Below, in pieces: positions 23,684 through 32,174 of a stretch of DNA of 32,677 nucleotides (its first letter is position 1; each line of letters begins with the position of its first letter). Location: positions 1 through 32,677 of the forward strand of contig JAIDPF010000096.1 of NCBI GenBank assembly GCA_029062895.1. Direction: 5' to 3'. Source of the DNA: Lachnospiraceae bacterium. GTDB lineage: Bacteria; Bacillota; Clostridia; Lachnospirales; Lachnospiraceae. A program made the position numbers and the translations under genes. The notes under the pieces are model-generated. The model searched no databases. It was not told the DNA's origin and saw only the letters and a program-made list of their open reading frames with translations.

Positions 23684-24751
23684 TTAATATTCCATCGCCT
23701 TTTCTTCGCCGTTCAGGACACGGAGCGCACCCTGCGCAAGGGCAAGCAGCTCGTCCTCACCCGGATATACTGTCAACGGTGCGATCCAGCTGACACGCTT
23801 CGTGAATTCCGCAATGACCATCTTGGAATAAGCGATACCGCCGGTCACAATGATCTGGTCAACCTTACCTTCCAGAACCGCCGCCTGCGCACCAATATTC
23901 TTGCATACCTGATAGATAAATGCTGTATAAACCTCTTCTGCTTTCTTATCGCCATCCTTCATACGCTCTTCTACCACACGGGCGTCATTGGTACCAAGAT
24001 ACGCGTTAAATCCGCCATTACCAACGATCTTCTTATATACTTCCTTCTCCGTATATTTTCCGGAAAAACACATTTTGATCAATGCACCGGAAGGCACGCC
24101 GCCTGCACGCTCCGGAGAAAATGCACCGTCGCCGTCCAACGCATTAAATACATCTACCACCTTACCGTTTTTATGCGCGCCAACAGATACTCCGCCGCCC
24201 ATATGGACCACGATCAGATTCAGATCCTCATATGCCTTGCCGATCTCCTTCGCATATCTCTTGGCAACCGCCTTCTGATTCAGCGCATGGAATACGCTTG
24301 TCCTCGGAAGCTCCGGTACGCCGGAATATCTCGCTACCGGCTCTAACTCATCCACAACCACCGGATCCACGATATAGGAAGGAATCCCTACCGAATCCGC
24401 CATTTCCTTTGCCAGAATACCGCCAAGATTGGAAGCATGCTGCCCCTGATAACCGGTCTTTAAATCATTCAACAGATCGTCCGTCACCGGATATGTGCCT
24501 CCCGGAATCGGTTTCAACATACCGCCACGGCCTACGATCACATTCAGATCCTTCAGGCTGACATCCTTTGTAGCAAGGAAATCCGTGATGATATTCTTAC
24601 GAAAATCTTTCTGGTCAACGATTGTAGCGTACTGCGCAATCTCCTCTGTCGTATGTCTGAGGGTCTCCTCAAATAAAAGCGTTTCATCCTCGAATACGCC
24701 GATCTTTGTTGAGGTAGAGCCCGGATTGATGATCAAAATCTTGTAAGACAC
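23684..24751 (-). CDS. buk: Butyrate kinase
   Basis: Butyrate kinase (acetokinase family, ASKHA fold) converts butyryl phosphate and ADP to butyrate and ATP. The 355-residue sequence has [19 protein letters not shown] at the N-terminus, [27 protein letters not shown], the phosphate-site [18 protein letters not shown] (about 189-206), [19 protein letters not shown] and a C-terminal [11 protein letters not shown]. The start is GTG 24751 behind GAGAGG. The 95-nt gap to ptb is strongly purine-rich on the coding strand and looks unstructured. With ptb it forms the classical operon of the butyrate-kinase route, found in Clostridium and some gut Firmicutes. A branched-chain acyl kinase is an alternative; both activities occur in the family. 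Confidence 0.95.
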   Translation of the reverse strand: MSYKILIINPGSTSTKIGVFEDETLLFEETLRHTTEEIAQYATIVDQKDFRKNIITDFLATKDVSLKDLNVIVGRGGMLKPIPGGTYPVTDDLLNDLKTGYQGQHASNLGGILAKEMADSVGIPSYIVDPVVVDELEPVARYSGVPELPRTSVFHALNQKAVAKRYAKEIGKAYEDLNLIVVHMGGGVSVGAHKNGKVVDVFNALDGDGAFSPERAGGVPSGALIKMCFSGKYTEKEVYKKIVGNGGFNAYLGTNDARVVEERMKDGDKKAEEVYTAFIYQVCKNIGAQAAVLEGKVDQIIVTGGIAYSKMVIAEFTKRVSWIAPLTVYPGEDELLALAQGALRVLNGEEKAMEY

Positions 24752-24846
24752 TGTTTTTACCTCTCTTTCTTTGTTATCTCTTTCTATTTTTCCTTTTATT
24801 CTGCTCTTATCTTCTATTTCGTTTTTTCGTTTTTCTAATCAGACTT

Positions 24847-25764
24847 TTATACTTCCTTCAATGACTCTGCTACCACTGCTGCCAGAGCGATAGAATTAAC
24901 TTTCGTCTCCGTGGAATCCGATCTGGATGTTAAGATGACCGGTGCCTTTGTACCTGTTAAAATACATCCGTTCTTGCAGTCGCAAAGGTGAGTCAACGCC
25001 TTATAGGTAATGTTGCCAGCATGAATATCCGGAAACAGGATCACATCCGCATCGCCAACGATCTTTCTTCCCTCTGCTCCCTTATGCTTTGCGGCTTCCG
25101 GATCGATGGCAAGGTCAAGGGACAGCGGTCCATCTACAACGCAGCCTGTGATCTTACCTTCCGCACACATCTTTGTCAGCTCATCTGCCTCTACTGTAAC
25201 CTGCATCTTCGGATTAACCACTTCAACCGCCGCCACGGGAGCCACCTTCGGATTCGGGATACCGCATGCATGAACAACACTTACCGTATTCTCGATAATG
25301 CTGACTTTATCCTCCAGAGTCGGATAAGGAATAAATGCAACGTCCGTTAAGAACAGGAGCTTCTCATGACCCTTGATCTCAAATACTGCCACATGCGAGA
25401 GCGGCTTGCCGGTACGGAGTCCGACTTCTTTATCCAGTACACTCTTTAAGAATGACTTTGTATCTACCAATCCCTTCATATACATATCCGCTTTTTTGTT
25501 ATGTACCAGTTCTACCGCCTTATGCGCCGCTTCCAGCGTATCCTTCTCATCGATCAGTTCATAGTTGGAAAGATCAATGCCGAGCTCTTCTGCGATCGGA
25601 GTGATCTTCTCCATGTCGCCTACCAGGATCGCATCCGCAATACCACGCTTGCGCGCTTCCTCAACTGCCTCCATCACAGGCGCATCCTGTGCCACTGCAA
25701 CAGACACTTTTTTTCTGCTGCACTGAGATACCTTTGATAATAAATCATCAAATCCCTTGCTCAT
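24847..25764 (-). CDS. ptb: Phosphate butyryltransferase
   Basis: Ptb exchanges CoA for phosphate on butyryl-CoA, making butyryl phosphate for buk. The 305-residue protein starts MSKGFDDLLSKV at 25764, where GGAGGAAAAA precedes the ATG; a longer frame from 25776 lacks a ribosome site. Family features are ILVGD, the DMYMKGLVDTKSFLKSVLDKE segment (about 91-111), LTDVAFIPYPTLEDKVSI, the VVDGPLSLDLAIDPEAA segment (about 207-223) and a C-terminal GTKAPVILTSRSDS. It is upstream of buk in the same operon and has its own promoter. Together they indicate butyrate production from acetyl-CoA with ATP gain, if the butyryl-CoA genes exist elsewhere. Confidence 0.95.
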   Translation of the reverse strand: MSKGFDDLLSKVSQCSRKKVSVAVAQDAPVMEAVEEARKRGIADAILVGDMEKITPIAEELGIDLSNYELIDEKDTLEAAHKAVELVHNKKADMYMKGLVDTKSFLKSVLDKEVGLRTGKPLSHVAVFEIKGHEKLLFLTDVAFIPYPTLEDKVSIIENTVSVVHACGIPNPKVAPVAAVEVVNPKMQVTVEADELTKMCAEGKITGCVVDGPLSLDLAIDPEAAKHKGAEGRKIVGDADVILFPDIHAGNITYKALTHLCDCKNGCILTGTKAPVILTSRSDSTETKVNSIALAAVVAESLKEV

Positions 25765-25849
25765 TTTTTCCTCCATTCCGAAGCATAAAAATACTTCGCT
25801 ATTCGTATTTTCTAAATGTTATATCAGCATAATAATCAGCCTACCAAAA

Positions 25850-25878
25850 ATAGTATCACTTTCGGAAGAAAAAATCAA
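25850..25878 (-). promoter_or_regulatory. Promoter of ptb-buk
   Basis: TTGATT (25878-25873), 17-bp spacer and TACTAT (25855-25850) on the minus strand, directly after the upstream gene. The ~85-nt leader contains a small imperfect hairpin just before the ribosome site. Confidence 0.6.
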
Positions 25879-25885
25879 TTTTTAT

Positions 25886-26932
25886 CTAAAACTTAATAGT
25901 AAAACTCATATCCTCTCTGGGTTCTTCGTTTCCGACATAAGAACCTTCCTCGTCATAACCGCCTTCGGCAGGTATGAATATCATATATTCAGAAGCGCTG
26001 TCAAAGTTCTGGATCTCGAAGCTTTGCTCAAATTCGATCCATCCCGTCCCCTCGCTGCGGACCTCCGGGCTGCAGGATGCATTCATCCGCAGTTCGTTTG
26101 GCGCATACCGCACACCGTTACTGTCCTCACAGAAAAACAATACGCCGCGCAGAATTTCAAAATCTTCCTCCCTATAAACGGTCCAATTCAGGGTAAAACT
26201 TACCTTAGAAGGCGCCGTCTGTACATCACATACCTCCACTGTGCCATACGACAGTTCAAAACACTGGTCTTCCGCCGTACTTATGCTGCCCAGCTTATCG
26301 GATTCTATTGTGAAGGTAAAATCCTGTTTTTCCCCTGATTCCATATAGACCTGCACCGTAACATCCAGCTTCTCCGGATCAGATTCTGCAAGATTCTCAT
26401 CCATAATGGAGACTTCACATTGCCATACGCCGCTGCCTTCCTCTAACTCGACCACATATTCAAGCCTATTGTCCGTACCATTGATAAAGACATGATCGCC
26501 AAACGCAAGTTCAGGAAGTCCACAGGACTCCGCAAGGAATAAAAGCGTCGCGCCGTCATAATATACGTCCGTCACAGTAAAGAGCGGGTCCTGCTCCATA
26601 ACACCGACCTGTCTGTCATCTGTAAAAATGTCACTCTGACTGCTGTTTACAGAAGCGGCAGATCCATCGTCTACATGAATGATCATTTCTCCTGCCTCCT
26701 GGCTGTTTATCCCAAGTTCTGCAAGCCATTTTGTAAAAGCGGGAAACTCCGCTGCCATCACCGTACCACTTACAAGGATCAGGCATGCCGCCACAGGAAT
26801 TGCCGTTCTGGCAAAACGAAAGTGCTTTCTTTTACTGATCCTCTGTTCTGATACCGCATTATTTACACATTGCCGGAAGCTCTCAGGTGTGCGTGGAAAT
26901 TCCTGTTTCAATGTTTCTTTAAATGATCCCAT
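25886..26932 (-). CDS. DUF4179-like membrane protein, putative anti-sigma factor
   Basis: 348 residues. The cytosolic N-terminus (MGSFKETLKQEFPRTPESFR and onward, about 1-40) precedes one TM helix (about 42-61, with AACLILVSGTVMAA). The C-terminal ~280 residues are extracytoplasmic and rich in beta-strand patterns and acidic residues. This is the layout of DUF4179 anti-sigma proteins encoded directly behind ECF sigma genes. The start is ATG 26932 or the ATG two codons earlier (26938); GAGGAGGAAAA precedes both, and the gene overlaps the sigma gene. The role as sigma-binding regulator is inferred from position and layout. Confidence 0.82.
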   Translation of the reverse strand: MGSFKETLKQEFPRTPESFRQCVNNAVSEQRISKRKHFRFARTAIPVAACLILVSGTVMAAEFPAFTKWLAELGINSQEAGEMIIHVDDGSAASVNSSQSDIFTDDRQVGVMEQDPLFTVTDVYYDGATLLFLAESCGLPELAFGDHVFINGTDNRLEYVVELEEGSGVWQCEVSIMDENLAESDPEKLDVTVQVYMESGEKQDFTFTIESDKLGSISTAEDQCFELSYGTVEVCDVQTAPSKVSFTLNWTVYREEDFEILRGVLFFCEDSNGVRYAPNELRMNASCSPEVRSEGTGWIEFEQSFEIQNFDSASEYMIFIPAEGGYDEEGSYVGNEEPREDMSFTIKF

Positions 26933-27401
26933 AAGCATTTTCCTCCTCTAAAATAGATTTCAGCTTGTCCCGTCCCCTGCTCAGACGACTTTTCACCGTT
27001 CCAGTGCCTGTGTTCATGATGTGGGCGATTTCCTTAACTGAGTATCCTTCCAAATAATACAGCACAATCGTAAGTCGGTACTCCTTTTTCAACAGAAACA
27101 AAGCCTGATACAATTCCGAATAATCCTCCAACCCCCATTCCGGTTCTTCTTTGTAGTCAGAAAACGGGGTAAATCTCTCGCGCTTTCTTAAGATATGATA
27201 GCACTCGTTAATCAGGATTCGTGTAAGCCATGTCTTAGCATATTGTTCTTTCTTAAGTGTATGCAGTTTCGTAAAGGCAATGGCAATCGCTTCCTGTACA
27301 GCATCTTCACAATCCGCGTCGTTTTTCAGAATAGACTTGGAAATGTGATAGAGACTGTCGGTGGATTTAAGCACAATCTCTGAAAATACATTTTTATTCA
27401 T
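26919..27401 (-). CDS. ECF-type RNA polymerase sigma factor
   Basis: A 160-residue sigma factor with only regions 2 and 4. Region 2 (about 8-75) includes DCEDAVQEAIAIAFTKLHTL and AKTWLTRILINECYHILRK. Region 4 (about 103-155) includes YRLTIVLYYLEGYSVKEIAHIM, then GTVKSRLSRGRDKLKSIL, a helix-turn-helix that reads the -35. The ATG at 27401 has AAAGGAGGATAGGT before it. The overlap with the DUF4179-like gene supports a sigma/anti-sigma pair. A self-promoter candidate lies just upstream. Confidence 0.94.
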   Translation of the reverse strand: MNKNVFSEIVLKSTDSLYHISKSILKNDADCEDAVQEAIAIAFTKLHTLKKEQYAKTWLTRILINECYHILRKRERFTPFSDYKEEPEWGLEDYSELYQALFLLKKEYRLTIVLYYLEGYSVKEIAHIMNTGTGTVKSRLSRGRDKLKSILEEENAYGII

Positions 27402-27440
27402 ACCTATCCTCCTTTCATCGCTTTTTATCTCTTGCTACTG

Positions 27441-27471
27441 ATTAGAGAGAATAAAGTCGAAAAAGGTTGCA
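27441..27471 (-). promoter_or_regulatory. Putative ECF autoregulatory promoter
   Basis: The minus strand has TGCAACC (27471-27465), a 17-bp spacer, and CTCTAAT (27447-27441). The AAC core in the -35 and the pyrimidine-rich -10 resemble ECF promoters, and it directly precedes the ECF gene. Autoregulation is inference. Confidence 0.55.
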
Positions 27472-27477
27472 GAAAAA

Positions 27478-27501
27478 AGAGAACTTCTACAGAAGTTCTC
27501 T
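27478..27501 (-). terminator. Terminator of the coiled-coil protein gene
   Basis: AGAGAACTTCT and AGAAGTTCTCT form an 11-bp perfect stem with a 2-nt centre. On the minus strand it is followed by TTTTTT. It lies about 60 bp after the coiled-coil gene. Confidence 0.8.
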
Positions 27502-27541
27502 AACTTCCATAGAAGTTCTCTGAATTCAGTCGTAGTTCTCT
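27491..27541. repeat. Three direct repeats with exact 20-bp period
   Basis: AGAAGTTCTCT occurs at 27491 and 27511, and CGTAGTTCTCT at 27531. The 20-bp step is two helical turns. The first copy is also the right arm of the terminator. Confidence 0.6.
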
Positions 27542-27562
27542 TTCATCAAGCACTTTTCTTTT

Positions 27563-28576
27563 TTATACCACACCAGCCAGAGAAAAATTGGTCGCTCTGA
27601 TCAGCGGCTGCTCCGCCGCCATATTCCTTCTAATGGTCATTGCGTTTTCCCCTCTTGTCTCTTCCAGCTTATCCTGTGCGGCCTCCTGCAGTCTCCTGTT
27701 CGTCTGACCAATAGCGGAAAACTGCGCATTAACTGCCCTCTGCGCCCGTTCCTCCTGCTCTTTCAGTTCTTCCTTCTTTTTCGTGACATCACCGCCCCGG
27801 TCTTCATCCTGTTTGATCTCTCCCTTGAGGATGACAATGTCATTTTCAAGTCTCGCAACGATCGTACCCTGCTTTTTTGCACGCTCCGCCGCCTCGTCTT
27901 CCGAGATCATTGACTGCATTTCTCTTTTAGAAAAGCCCGGAATCTTCTCTTTGTCATCTTCCGGCTTGGTTTTCTCATCTTCTTTTGCAACGCCGGATTT
28001 CTCAGCCTGCTTCTCTATCTTAAAACCATCTGTTCCTGTCTGCCCTGCTGCGGCTTCTCCCGCCTTCGCCTGATCTGCATCCTTCTTTTGGACATCTGCT
28101 TTTTCCAGCTTACCCTCTGACACATTTTCCTTCATTCTTTGGATCTGCGCTTCTTTCTTCTCTGCTTTTGCTGCATCCTCTTTCGCCGCTTTCTCTTTTT
28201 CTTTTGCTTCGGCTGCTTTTTCCTTTACCGCTTGCGCAGCTTTGCTGTCTCCGGCTGTTTCCGTTTCTTTCGCAGCAGACTGTTCGTCCGTCACGGTTTC
28301 CTTCTGGCTTTCCTTACCCGCCTCAGCCTCACTGATCCTAAGCTTCGTCTTCAGACTGCTCAACTCCTGCTGCAGTTCCTGACGCCGCTTCCTCTTTTCA
28401 TCAACTGTAAGATCCTGTTTGGAAGAAAACGCCTGTTTTTGCCGTTCCACATCAGAAATATCATCTTCGATACTCTTACTTTCCGTATCGACTGTTTTTA
28501 CTTCCTGCTTCCGCACGGCGGAAACGCTTCTTACAGAAGTGGTATTTCCTATTGCACTGATACTTCCAATCTTCAT
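27563..28576 (-). CDS. Highly charged coiled-coil protein, unknown function
   Basis: 337 residues, with no TM helix or signal peptide. The N-terminus MKIGSISAIGNTTSVRSVSA is uncharged and uniform. The middle (about 95-230) is extremely rich in Lys, Glu and Ala with many repeats of AKE/EKA-type units and looks disordered or helical. Two coiled-coil-like segments lie at about 45-85 and 240-295. The last 30 residues (NAMTIRRNMAAEQPLIRATN) are again less charged. Conserved-looking ends with a low-complexity middle suggest a scaffold or a secreted/structural protein. It has a good promoter, a good ribosome site (AAGGAGG) and its own terminator, so it is a single-gene unit. I do not recognise the family. 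Confidence 0.72.
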   Translation of the reverse strand: MKIGSISAIGNTTSVRSVSAVRKQEVKTVDTESKSIEDDISDVERQKQAFSSKQDLTVDEKRKRRQELQQELSSLKTKLRISEAEAGKESQKETVTDEQSAAKETETAGDSKAAQAVKEKAAEAKEKEKAAKEDAAKAEKKEAQIQRMKENVSEGKLEKADVQKKDADQAKAGEAAAGQTGTDGFKIEKQAEKSGVAKEDEKTKPEDDKEKIPGFSKREMQSMISEDEAAERAKKQGTIVARLENDIVILKGEIKQDEDRGGDVTKKKEELKEQEERAQRAVNAQFSAIGQTNRRLQEAAQDKLEETRGENAMTIRRNMAAEQPLIRATNFSLAGVV

Positions 28577-28648
28577 ACGCAGGCCTCCTTGCTTTAAACG
28601 TACTAATATACGCCATCCGATGCAGCATTTCCCTAAAAATTACATCTA

Positions 28649-28664
28649 TTTTCCCTTGGGAAAA
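28649..28664. repeat. Short perfect hairpin at the start of the coiled-coil mRNA
   Basis: TTTTCCC and GGGAAAA with a 2-nt centre, located about 10-25 nt after the expected transcription start. It could be an operator or a leader hairpin. Confidence 0.5.
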
Positions 28665-28680
28665 ATTGTTAGTTAATATC

Positions 28681-28709
28681 ATTATATAGGCAAACCCCAA
28701 AAATTGCAA
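28681..28709 (-). promoter_or_regulatory. Promoter of the coiled-coil protein gene
   Basis: TTGCAA (28709-28704), 17-bp spacer and TATAAT (28686-28681) on the minus strand. Confidence 0.75.
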
Positions 28710-28824
28710 TATCTAAGCCGCAAAAAAGATTACTTGTGTGTCAAATATCTATAGAAGAAAAATATCGAATATTCGTTTTTTATGTTATAATAAAATTACC
28801 ATATCACATAAGGACGGCAATAAA

Positions 28825-29373
28825 ATGTTTGGAAATCATTTACCCAAAAGACCAGGATATTGTAAATCAAAGTGTACTTTAAAAGAAATCTTTTCGTATG
28901 TAAGATGGGCATATTCTTGTAATACCACAAAAACATTTATATTAGTATGGGTCAACAAACGTCATCCGCAATCCGCAACAGCACTTTTGAAAATGTTTGT
29001 GCAAAATAATTGGCGTTGGGGTGATATTGATTTTTACTTTCCAGGATTTAAAAATCCATTAGATTTTTCAATTGGTTTGAAATTAAATGTTTTAGATTTT
29101 GGTAAATCGATCAAAGAATTGGAAAACATGTCAAAATGGCGTTATTCCGGTAATACTGAATTTTTATTTTTAGAATTTAAAAACGGGGAAATAAGTTTTG
29201 AACACACTCTTTCATTAAATATTGATCAACTTTTGCAAAATAATACTATTTCATCAATTCCTGTTTTAATGGAAGATATCATAAAAGCCTCCAAATCATG
29301 TACTCAAGTATCTGAATTTGCAAATCAACTTAACTATTTGGAAGCATCAAAAGTCGTTAAAAATTTGTCATGA
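28825..29373 (+). CDS. AT-rich orphan gene of unknown function
   Basis: 182 residues from ATG 28825, which has CATAAGGACGG before it; the frame is open for another 29 codons upstream without a ribosome site. No signal peptide or TM is evident. Noticeable segments are the Cys-containing start (GYCKSKCTLKEIFSYVRWAY), an aromatic block NNWRWGDIDFYFPGFKN (about 68-84), WRYSGNTEFLFLEF (about 109-122) and an Ile/Leu-rich C-terminus. The gene is visibly more AT-rich than its neighbours (Lys mostly AAA, Phe mostly TTT), stands alone on the plus strand, and has hairpins of uncertain type behind it (29389-29406). That suggests recent acquisition. I do not recognise the family. Confidence 0.75.
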   Translation: MFGNHLPKRPGYCKSKCTLKEIFSYVRWAYSCNTTKTFILVWVNKRHPQSATALLKMFVQNNWRWGDIDFYFPGFKNPLDFSIGLKLNVLDFGKSIKELENMSKWRYSGNTEFLFLEFKNGEISFEHTLSLNIDQLLQNNTISSIPVLMEDIIKASKSCTQVSEFANQLNYLEASKVVKNLS

Positions 29374-29482
29374 CGTTGCCGTCCTAAGAGAAAGACCACT
29401 CTTTCTGTTCTGCTTTATTCTCTATTGTCAGAAGATTGTGGTACTATCTTGTATCTTGTTAGAACAAGGATATAGATATACT

Positions 29483-30001
29483 CTATCTTGGATATATAGT
29501 ATCTAATATTTCCTCTTGCGAACATAACCTTATTAATCCTACTCTATCAAATGGTTTATTTTCACTGCCATAAAAATAGATGACCACATATAAATTGTCA
29601 TCAATTTCGTAATATTTATATACAATCCCTGAACCAACCTGACCATTGGGCTCACCTATTTCTTCAAGTATTTGTTCATAAGTGCTTGTATTATCCAACT
29701 CATAAAAATACTCCAGTTCTATATCCCTATCAATGTATTTATATGATGCCAACAGCCCCGATATATATTTTGCATATTCTGCATTTCTCAATTCTTCCTT
29801 TATTTCTTCTATCTCATCGTCTGTTATTTCTTCTGTTATTCCGTCATTTTCTGCTTCTGCTGCTTCTTCTGTCCCATCATTTACTGTTTCTGCTGCTTCT
29901 TCTGCTGTATCTGTTGTTTCATCCAATGTTTTGGCACATCCCATCGGCAGTACACTGATATATAAAATCATAGTCAATGCAACAATTCTCGTTTTATTCA
30001 T
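29483..30001 (-). CDS. Acidic lipoprotein with C-terminal SmpA/BLIP-like fold pattern
   Basis: 172 residues. A signal sequence ends in the lipobox LPMGC (about 18-22). Residues about 25-70 are a low-complexity linker dominated by Glu, Ala, Thr and Asp. The C-terminal domain (about 75-172) includes TYEQILEEIGEPNGQVGSGI and YKYYEIDDNLYVVIYFYG, the helix-Gly-Glu-Pro then beta-strand order of small SmpA/BLIP-like lipoprotein domains. AGGGGAATCG precedes the ATG. No function is assigned. It resembles the 520-1824 lipoprotein only in having an acidic linker. Confidence 0.75.
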   Translation of the reverse strand: MNKTRIVALTMILYISVLPMGCAKTLDETTDTAEEAAETVNDGTEEAAEAENDGITEEITDDEIEEIKEELRNAEYAKYISGLLASYKYIDRDIELEYFYELDNTSTYEQILEEIGEPNGQVGSGIVYKYYEIDDNLYVVIYFYGSENKPFDRVGLIRLCSQEEILDTIYPR

Positions 30002-30068
30002 ATTCGATTCCCCTGTTCTCTCTATACCCCAATACTTTTGGCATCAATTCTTATAACCTAAAAATACG

Positions 30069-31082
30069 TTACGAATCCCTCCGGCCTCCCCACAGCTTCA
30101 AGATCCCTCCACAGATCAGCCCGGATGCCAGAATGATCATAAGATCTATGGGCGCAGGTCCCACAGTCCCAAGTATTTCGGGGAAAAGTCCCTCCGGATA
30201 ATACTCCGCCGGCGCTTTAAACAGGCCTCTAAAAAAGAATCCCTCTCCAAAACGGTACAAATATCCGTTTAATAATATCATTTCCCCTATATACATAAGT
30301 GTCGTCATAAACGAAGCCACTATGGAAGGAATCCCGATAAAGATCCGCGAACCTTTTTCCGTCAGAAAGGAGGCGGTATAAATCCCTGCCGTCGCGCCGA
30401 ATAAAACAAAAAACACAGCCATGAGAATCGTTGAAACAAGGGAAACCCTGAGATTCCCGTCTCTGAAAAAAGCCGTAAAGCAGGCAAGAACACAGAGCGC
30501 CAGAAAGATTCCAAGAGCTACCGCCTGCATCGTCAGTACCTTCTTCTTTTGTTCTTTTCCCTGTAACACACGGGCAAAGCCGTAAAAGCAATTTAACGCC
30601 GCCAGTATCAGTAGCATAGAAATCGCATAAAAGTGCAATTTAAAAGCCGGATTGTAATTTCCCATCAAAATTTCCACAGGCGACTGCCTTATCGTTTCTT
30701 GCTCAGCAGTCAGCGGCAAGGCAATACACATGAACATCTGCCAGCTTTCCAATGTTGTCTCGACGGTGGAAGTGACGATCACTTTGCTCTCCAGAAGCAT
30801 TTCTGCCGTCAGGAATATAGCGGAGGATACCACTGAAGCAAGAATCAGACTGCCCTTTTTCATGTATTTCAACAACAGCGGCATCAGCCATACTCCGGCA
30901 ATCAATGCAAGACTGATGGGCGTATAGGGAATGATGTATTTGGGATAATCCTCCTTCATGACCGTTCCCGCCGTGATCATATCCGATACCACCCGCACAC
31001 CCATATACAAAGGATAGGCGGAAGCCGCCAGTATGCCCGCCGCCGACAACAGATAATACTTTTCCAAACTTTTATTTTTCAT
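30069..31082 (-). CDS. Polytopic membrane protein of the BlaI/M56 cassette, unknown function
   Basis: 337 residues with about eight hydrophobic helices, including GILAASAYPLYMGVRVV, ISLALIAGVWLMPLLL, SLILASVVSSAIFLTAEMLL and ILMAVFFVLFGATAGIYTASFL. The loops are short except for one extracytoplasmic region of about 50 residues (about 105-155) holding TVETTLESWQMF. The C-terminus is KLWGGRRDS. I recognise no catalytic motif or transporter signature. The ribosome site GGAGG overlaps the stop of the M56 gene, so it is cotranscribed with BlaI and M56. It could be the substrate, partner or effector of that sensing system; this is inferred from context. Confidence 0.75.
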   Translation of the reverse strand: MKNKSLEKYYLLSAAGILAASAYPLYMGVRVVSDMITAGTVMKEDYPKYIIPYTPISLALIAGVWLMPLLLKYMKKGSLILASVVSSAIFLTAEMLLESKVIVTSTVETTLESWQMFMCIALPLTAEQETIRQSPVEILMGNYNPAFKLHFYAISMLLILAALNCFYGFARVLQGKEQKKKVLTMQAVALGIFLALCVLACFTAFFRDGNLRVSLVSTILMAVFFVLFGATAGIYTASFLTEKGSRIFIGIPSIVASFMTTLMYIGEMILLNGYLYRFGEGFFFRGLFKAPAEYYPEGLFPEILGTVGPAPIDLMIILASGLICGGILKLWGGRRDS

Positions 31083-31098
31083 ATTTTATGAGTCCTCC

Positions 31099-32070
31099 TT
31101 AAGCACCATTTGTAAGCAACGTAAAGGCGAGCCCCACCGCCAGAAGCGCAAAGCATACCGCTGAAAATATGGATATTTTTTTATAGGATAAAATATGGCA
31201 GATCCTTTTATGGAGCTTTGCTCCCCCGAAAGCGGAGGCGAAAAGAGGCGCGTCCGCGGCACATTCCACCAACGTCAGTGCATAGGCTTTCTTTTCATGT
31301 TCCCCAAGCTCCGCTAATACTTTCTCGTCGCAAGCCAGTTCCATATCCTCCAGAAAAAGTTTCAAAAACAGCCATGCAAAAGGATTGAACCAATGTAGGC
31401 AGGCGGTTGCAAAAGCAACCAGCCGCCACCAATTGTCCCGGCGGCTTATATGAACCTTTTCATGAGCAAGAATGTAAGTCAGCTCTTTCTCCCGATACGA
31501 CGCCGGTATCACGATCTGAGGATGAAGGATTCCATAAACAGCCGGCGAATCGATCTTTTCGGACAACCGGATATTTCCCCTGAACCGCCCACCGCAGCAA
31601 GCTTCCCATTTATCTTCAGCAATCATCCCGTCGTCCGGCAGCTCTAACCGCTCTCCCCGGCACGCTTCCCTTTTACTTCCCACATACAGAAAGATCAGGA
31701 TTCCGAAAAGCACTACACAGCCCACCAGCCATACCGTAAACGCCCCGTTAAATAGATTTTCTAATATATTAACTTTATAAACAACGGGAAAATAACTTTC
31801 CGCCGCCCCTATACCGTTCATCATCGTAAGCATTTCCGATCCCTCATATACGGTAACCGTTCTCATCCCCGCCTGCTTCAAAAGACTCATAAGCCCGTAT
31901 TGGCTTCCAATACTGACCGGTATCCACATCCGCAAAAAGGGAACCGCCCACAGAATAAAAACCAACCGCCTGGGAAGCTTCTTTATCTTTCTCAGAAGCA
32001 AAAGAACCGCTCCGGCAAGCGACGCCGTGACGCTCATATTCAAAACCCAGTAAAACACTTCTCCCAGCAT
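31099..32070 (-). CDS. M56-family membrane metallopeptidase (BlaR1/MecR1-like)
   Basis: 323 residues. The layout is TM, TM, an extracytoplasmic loop, TM, a cytosolic zinc-peptidase domain, then a final TM at the C-terminus. The active motif LAHEKVHISRRDNWW (HEKVH, about residue 204) and the third-ligand segment DMELACDEKVL (about 246) are intact. In BlaR1 the peptidase cuts BlaI once an antibiotic-binding domain fires. Here the protein stops right after the last TM (ending LAFTLLTNGA), so the penicillin-binding sensor domain is missing. Signal input must therefore come from loops or partners, perhaps the neighbouring membrane protein. The start at 32070 follows repeat copy C, whose GGAGGA is its ribosome site. 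Confidence 0.9.
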   Translation of the reverse strand: MLGEVFYWVLNMSVTASLAGAVLLLLRKIKKLPRRLVFILWAVPFLRMWIPVSIGSQYGLMSLLKQAGMRTVTVYEGSEMLTMMNGIGAAESYFPVVYKVNILENLFNGAFTVWLVGCVVLFGILIFLYVGSKREACRGERLELPDDGMIAEDKWEACCGGRFRGNIRLSEKIDSPAVYGILHPQIVIPASYREKELTYILAHEKVHISRRDNWWRLVAFATACLHWFNPFAWLFLKLFLEDMELACDEKVLAELGEHEKKAYALTLVECAADAPLFASAFGGAKLHKRICHILSYKKISIFSAVCFALLAVGLAFTLLTNGA

Positions 32071-32080
32071 AGATATTAAT

Positions 32081-32104
32081 CCTCCATGTCGCAGCTTGCT
32101 GCGA
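32081..32104 (-). repeat. Hairpin plus Shine-Dalgarno repeat, copy C (module iii)
   Basis: The minus strand reads TCGCAGCAAGCTGCGA (7-bp perfect stem) followed by CATGGAGGA, 9 nt before the M56 start. Confidence 0.7.
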
Positions 32105-32131
32105 TTTAAATTGAAATGAAAAATGCCGTTA

Positions 32132-32172
32132 AAAAGCAGACAAGTCTGCTTTTGCGTTTTTCGGTGTGAAAC
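32132..32172 (-). repeat. Hairpin followed by the GTTTCACACCGAAAAACGC module (module ii), blaI side
   Basis: 32132-32153 is a 10-bp stem (AAAAGCAGAC/GTCTGCTTTT, 2-nt centre) with a T-run on the minus strand, terminator-like. 32154-32172 read on the minus strand is the 19-bp module identical to 18305-18323. Confidence 0.65.
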
Positions 32173-32174
32173 TT

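Noticed and set aside
27491-27541. Three phased repeats as a CRISPR array
   Set aside because: Repeat units are only about 11 bp, period 20 bp, no cas genes; no CRISPR array is seen anywhere in the window.
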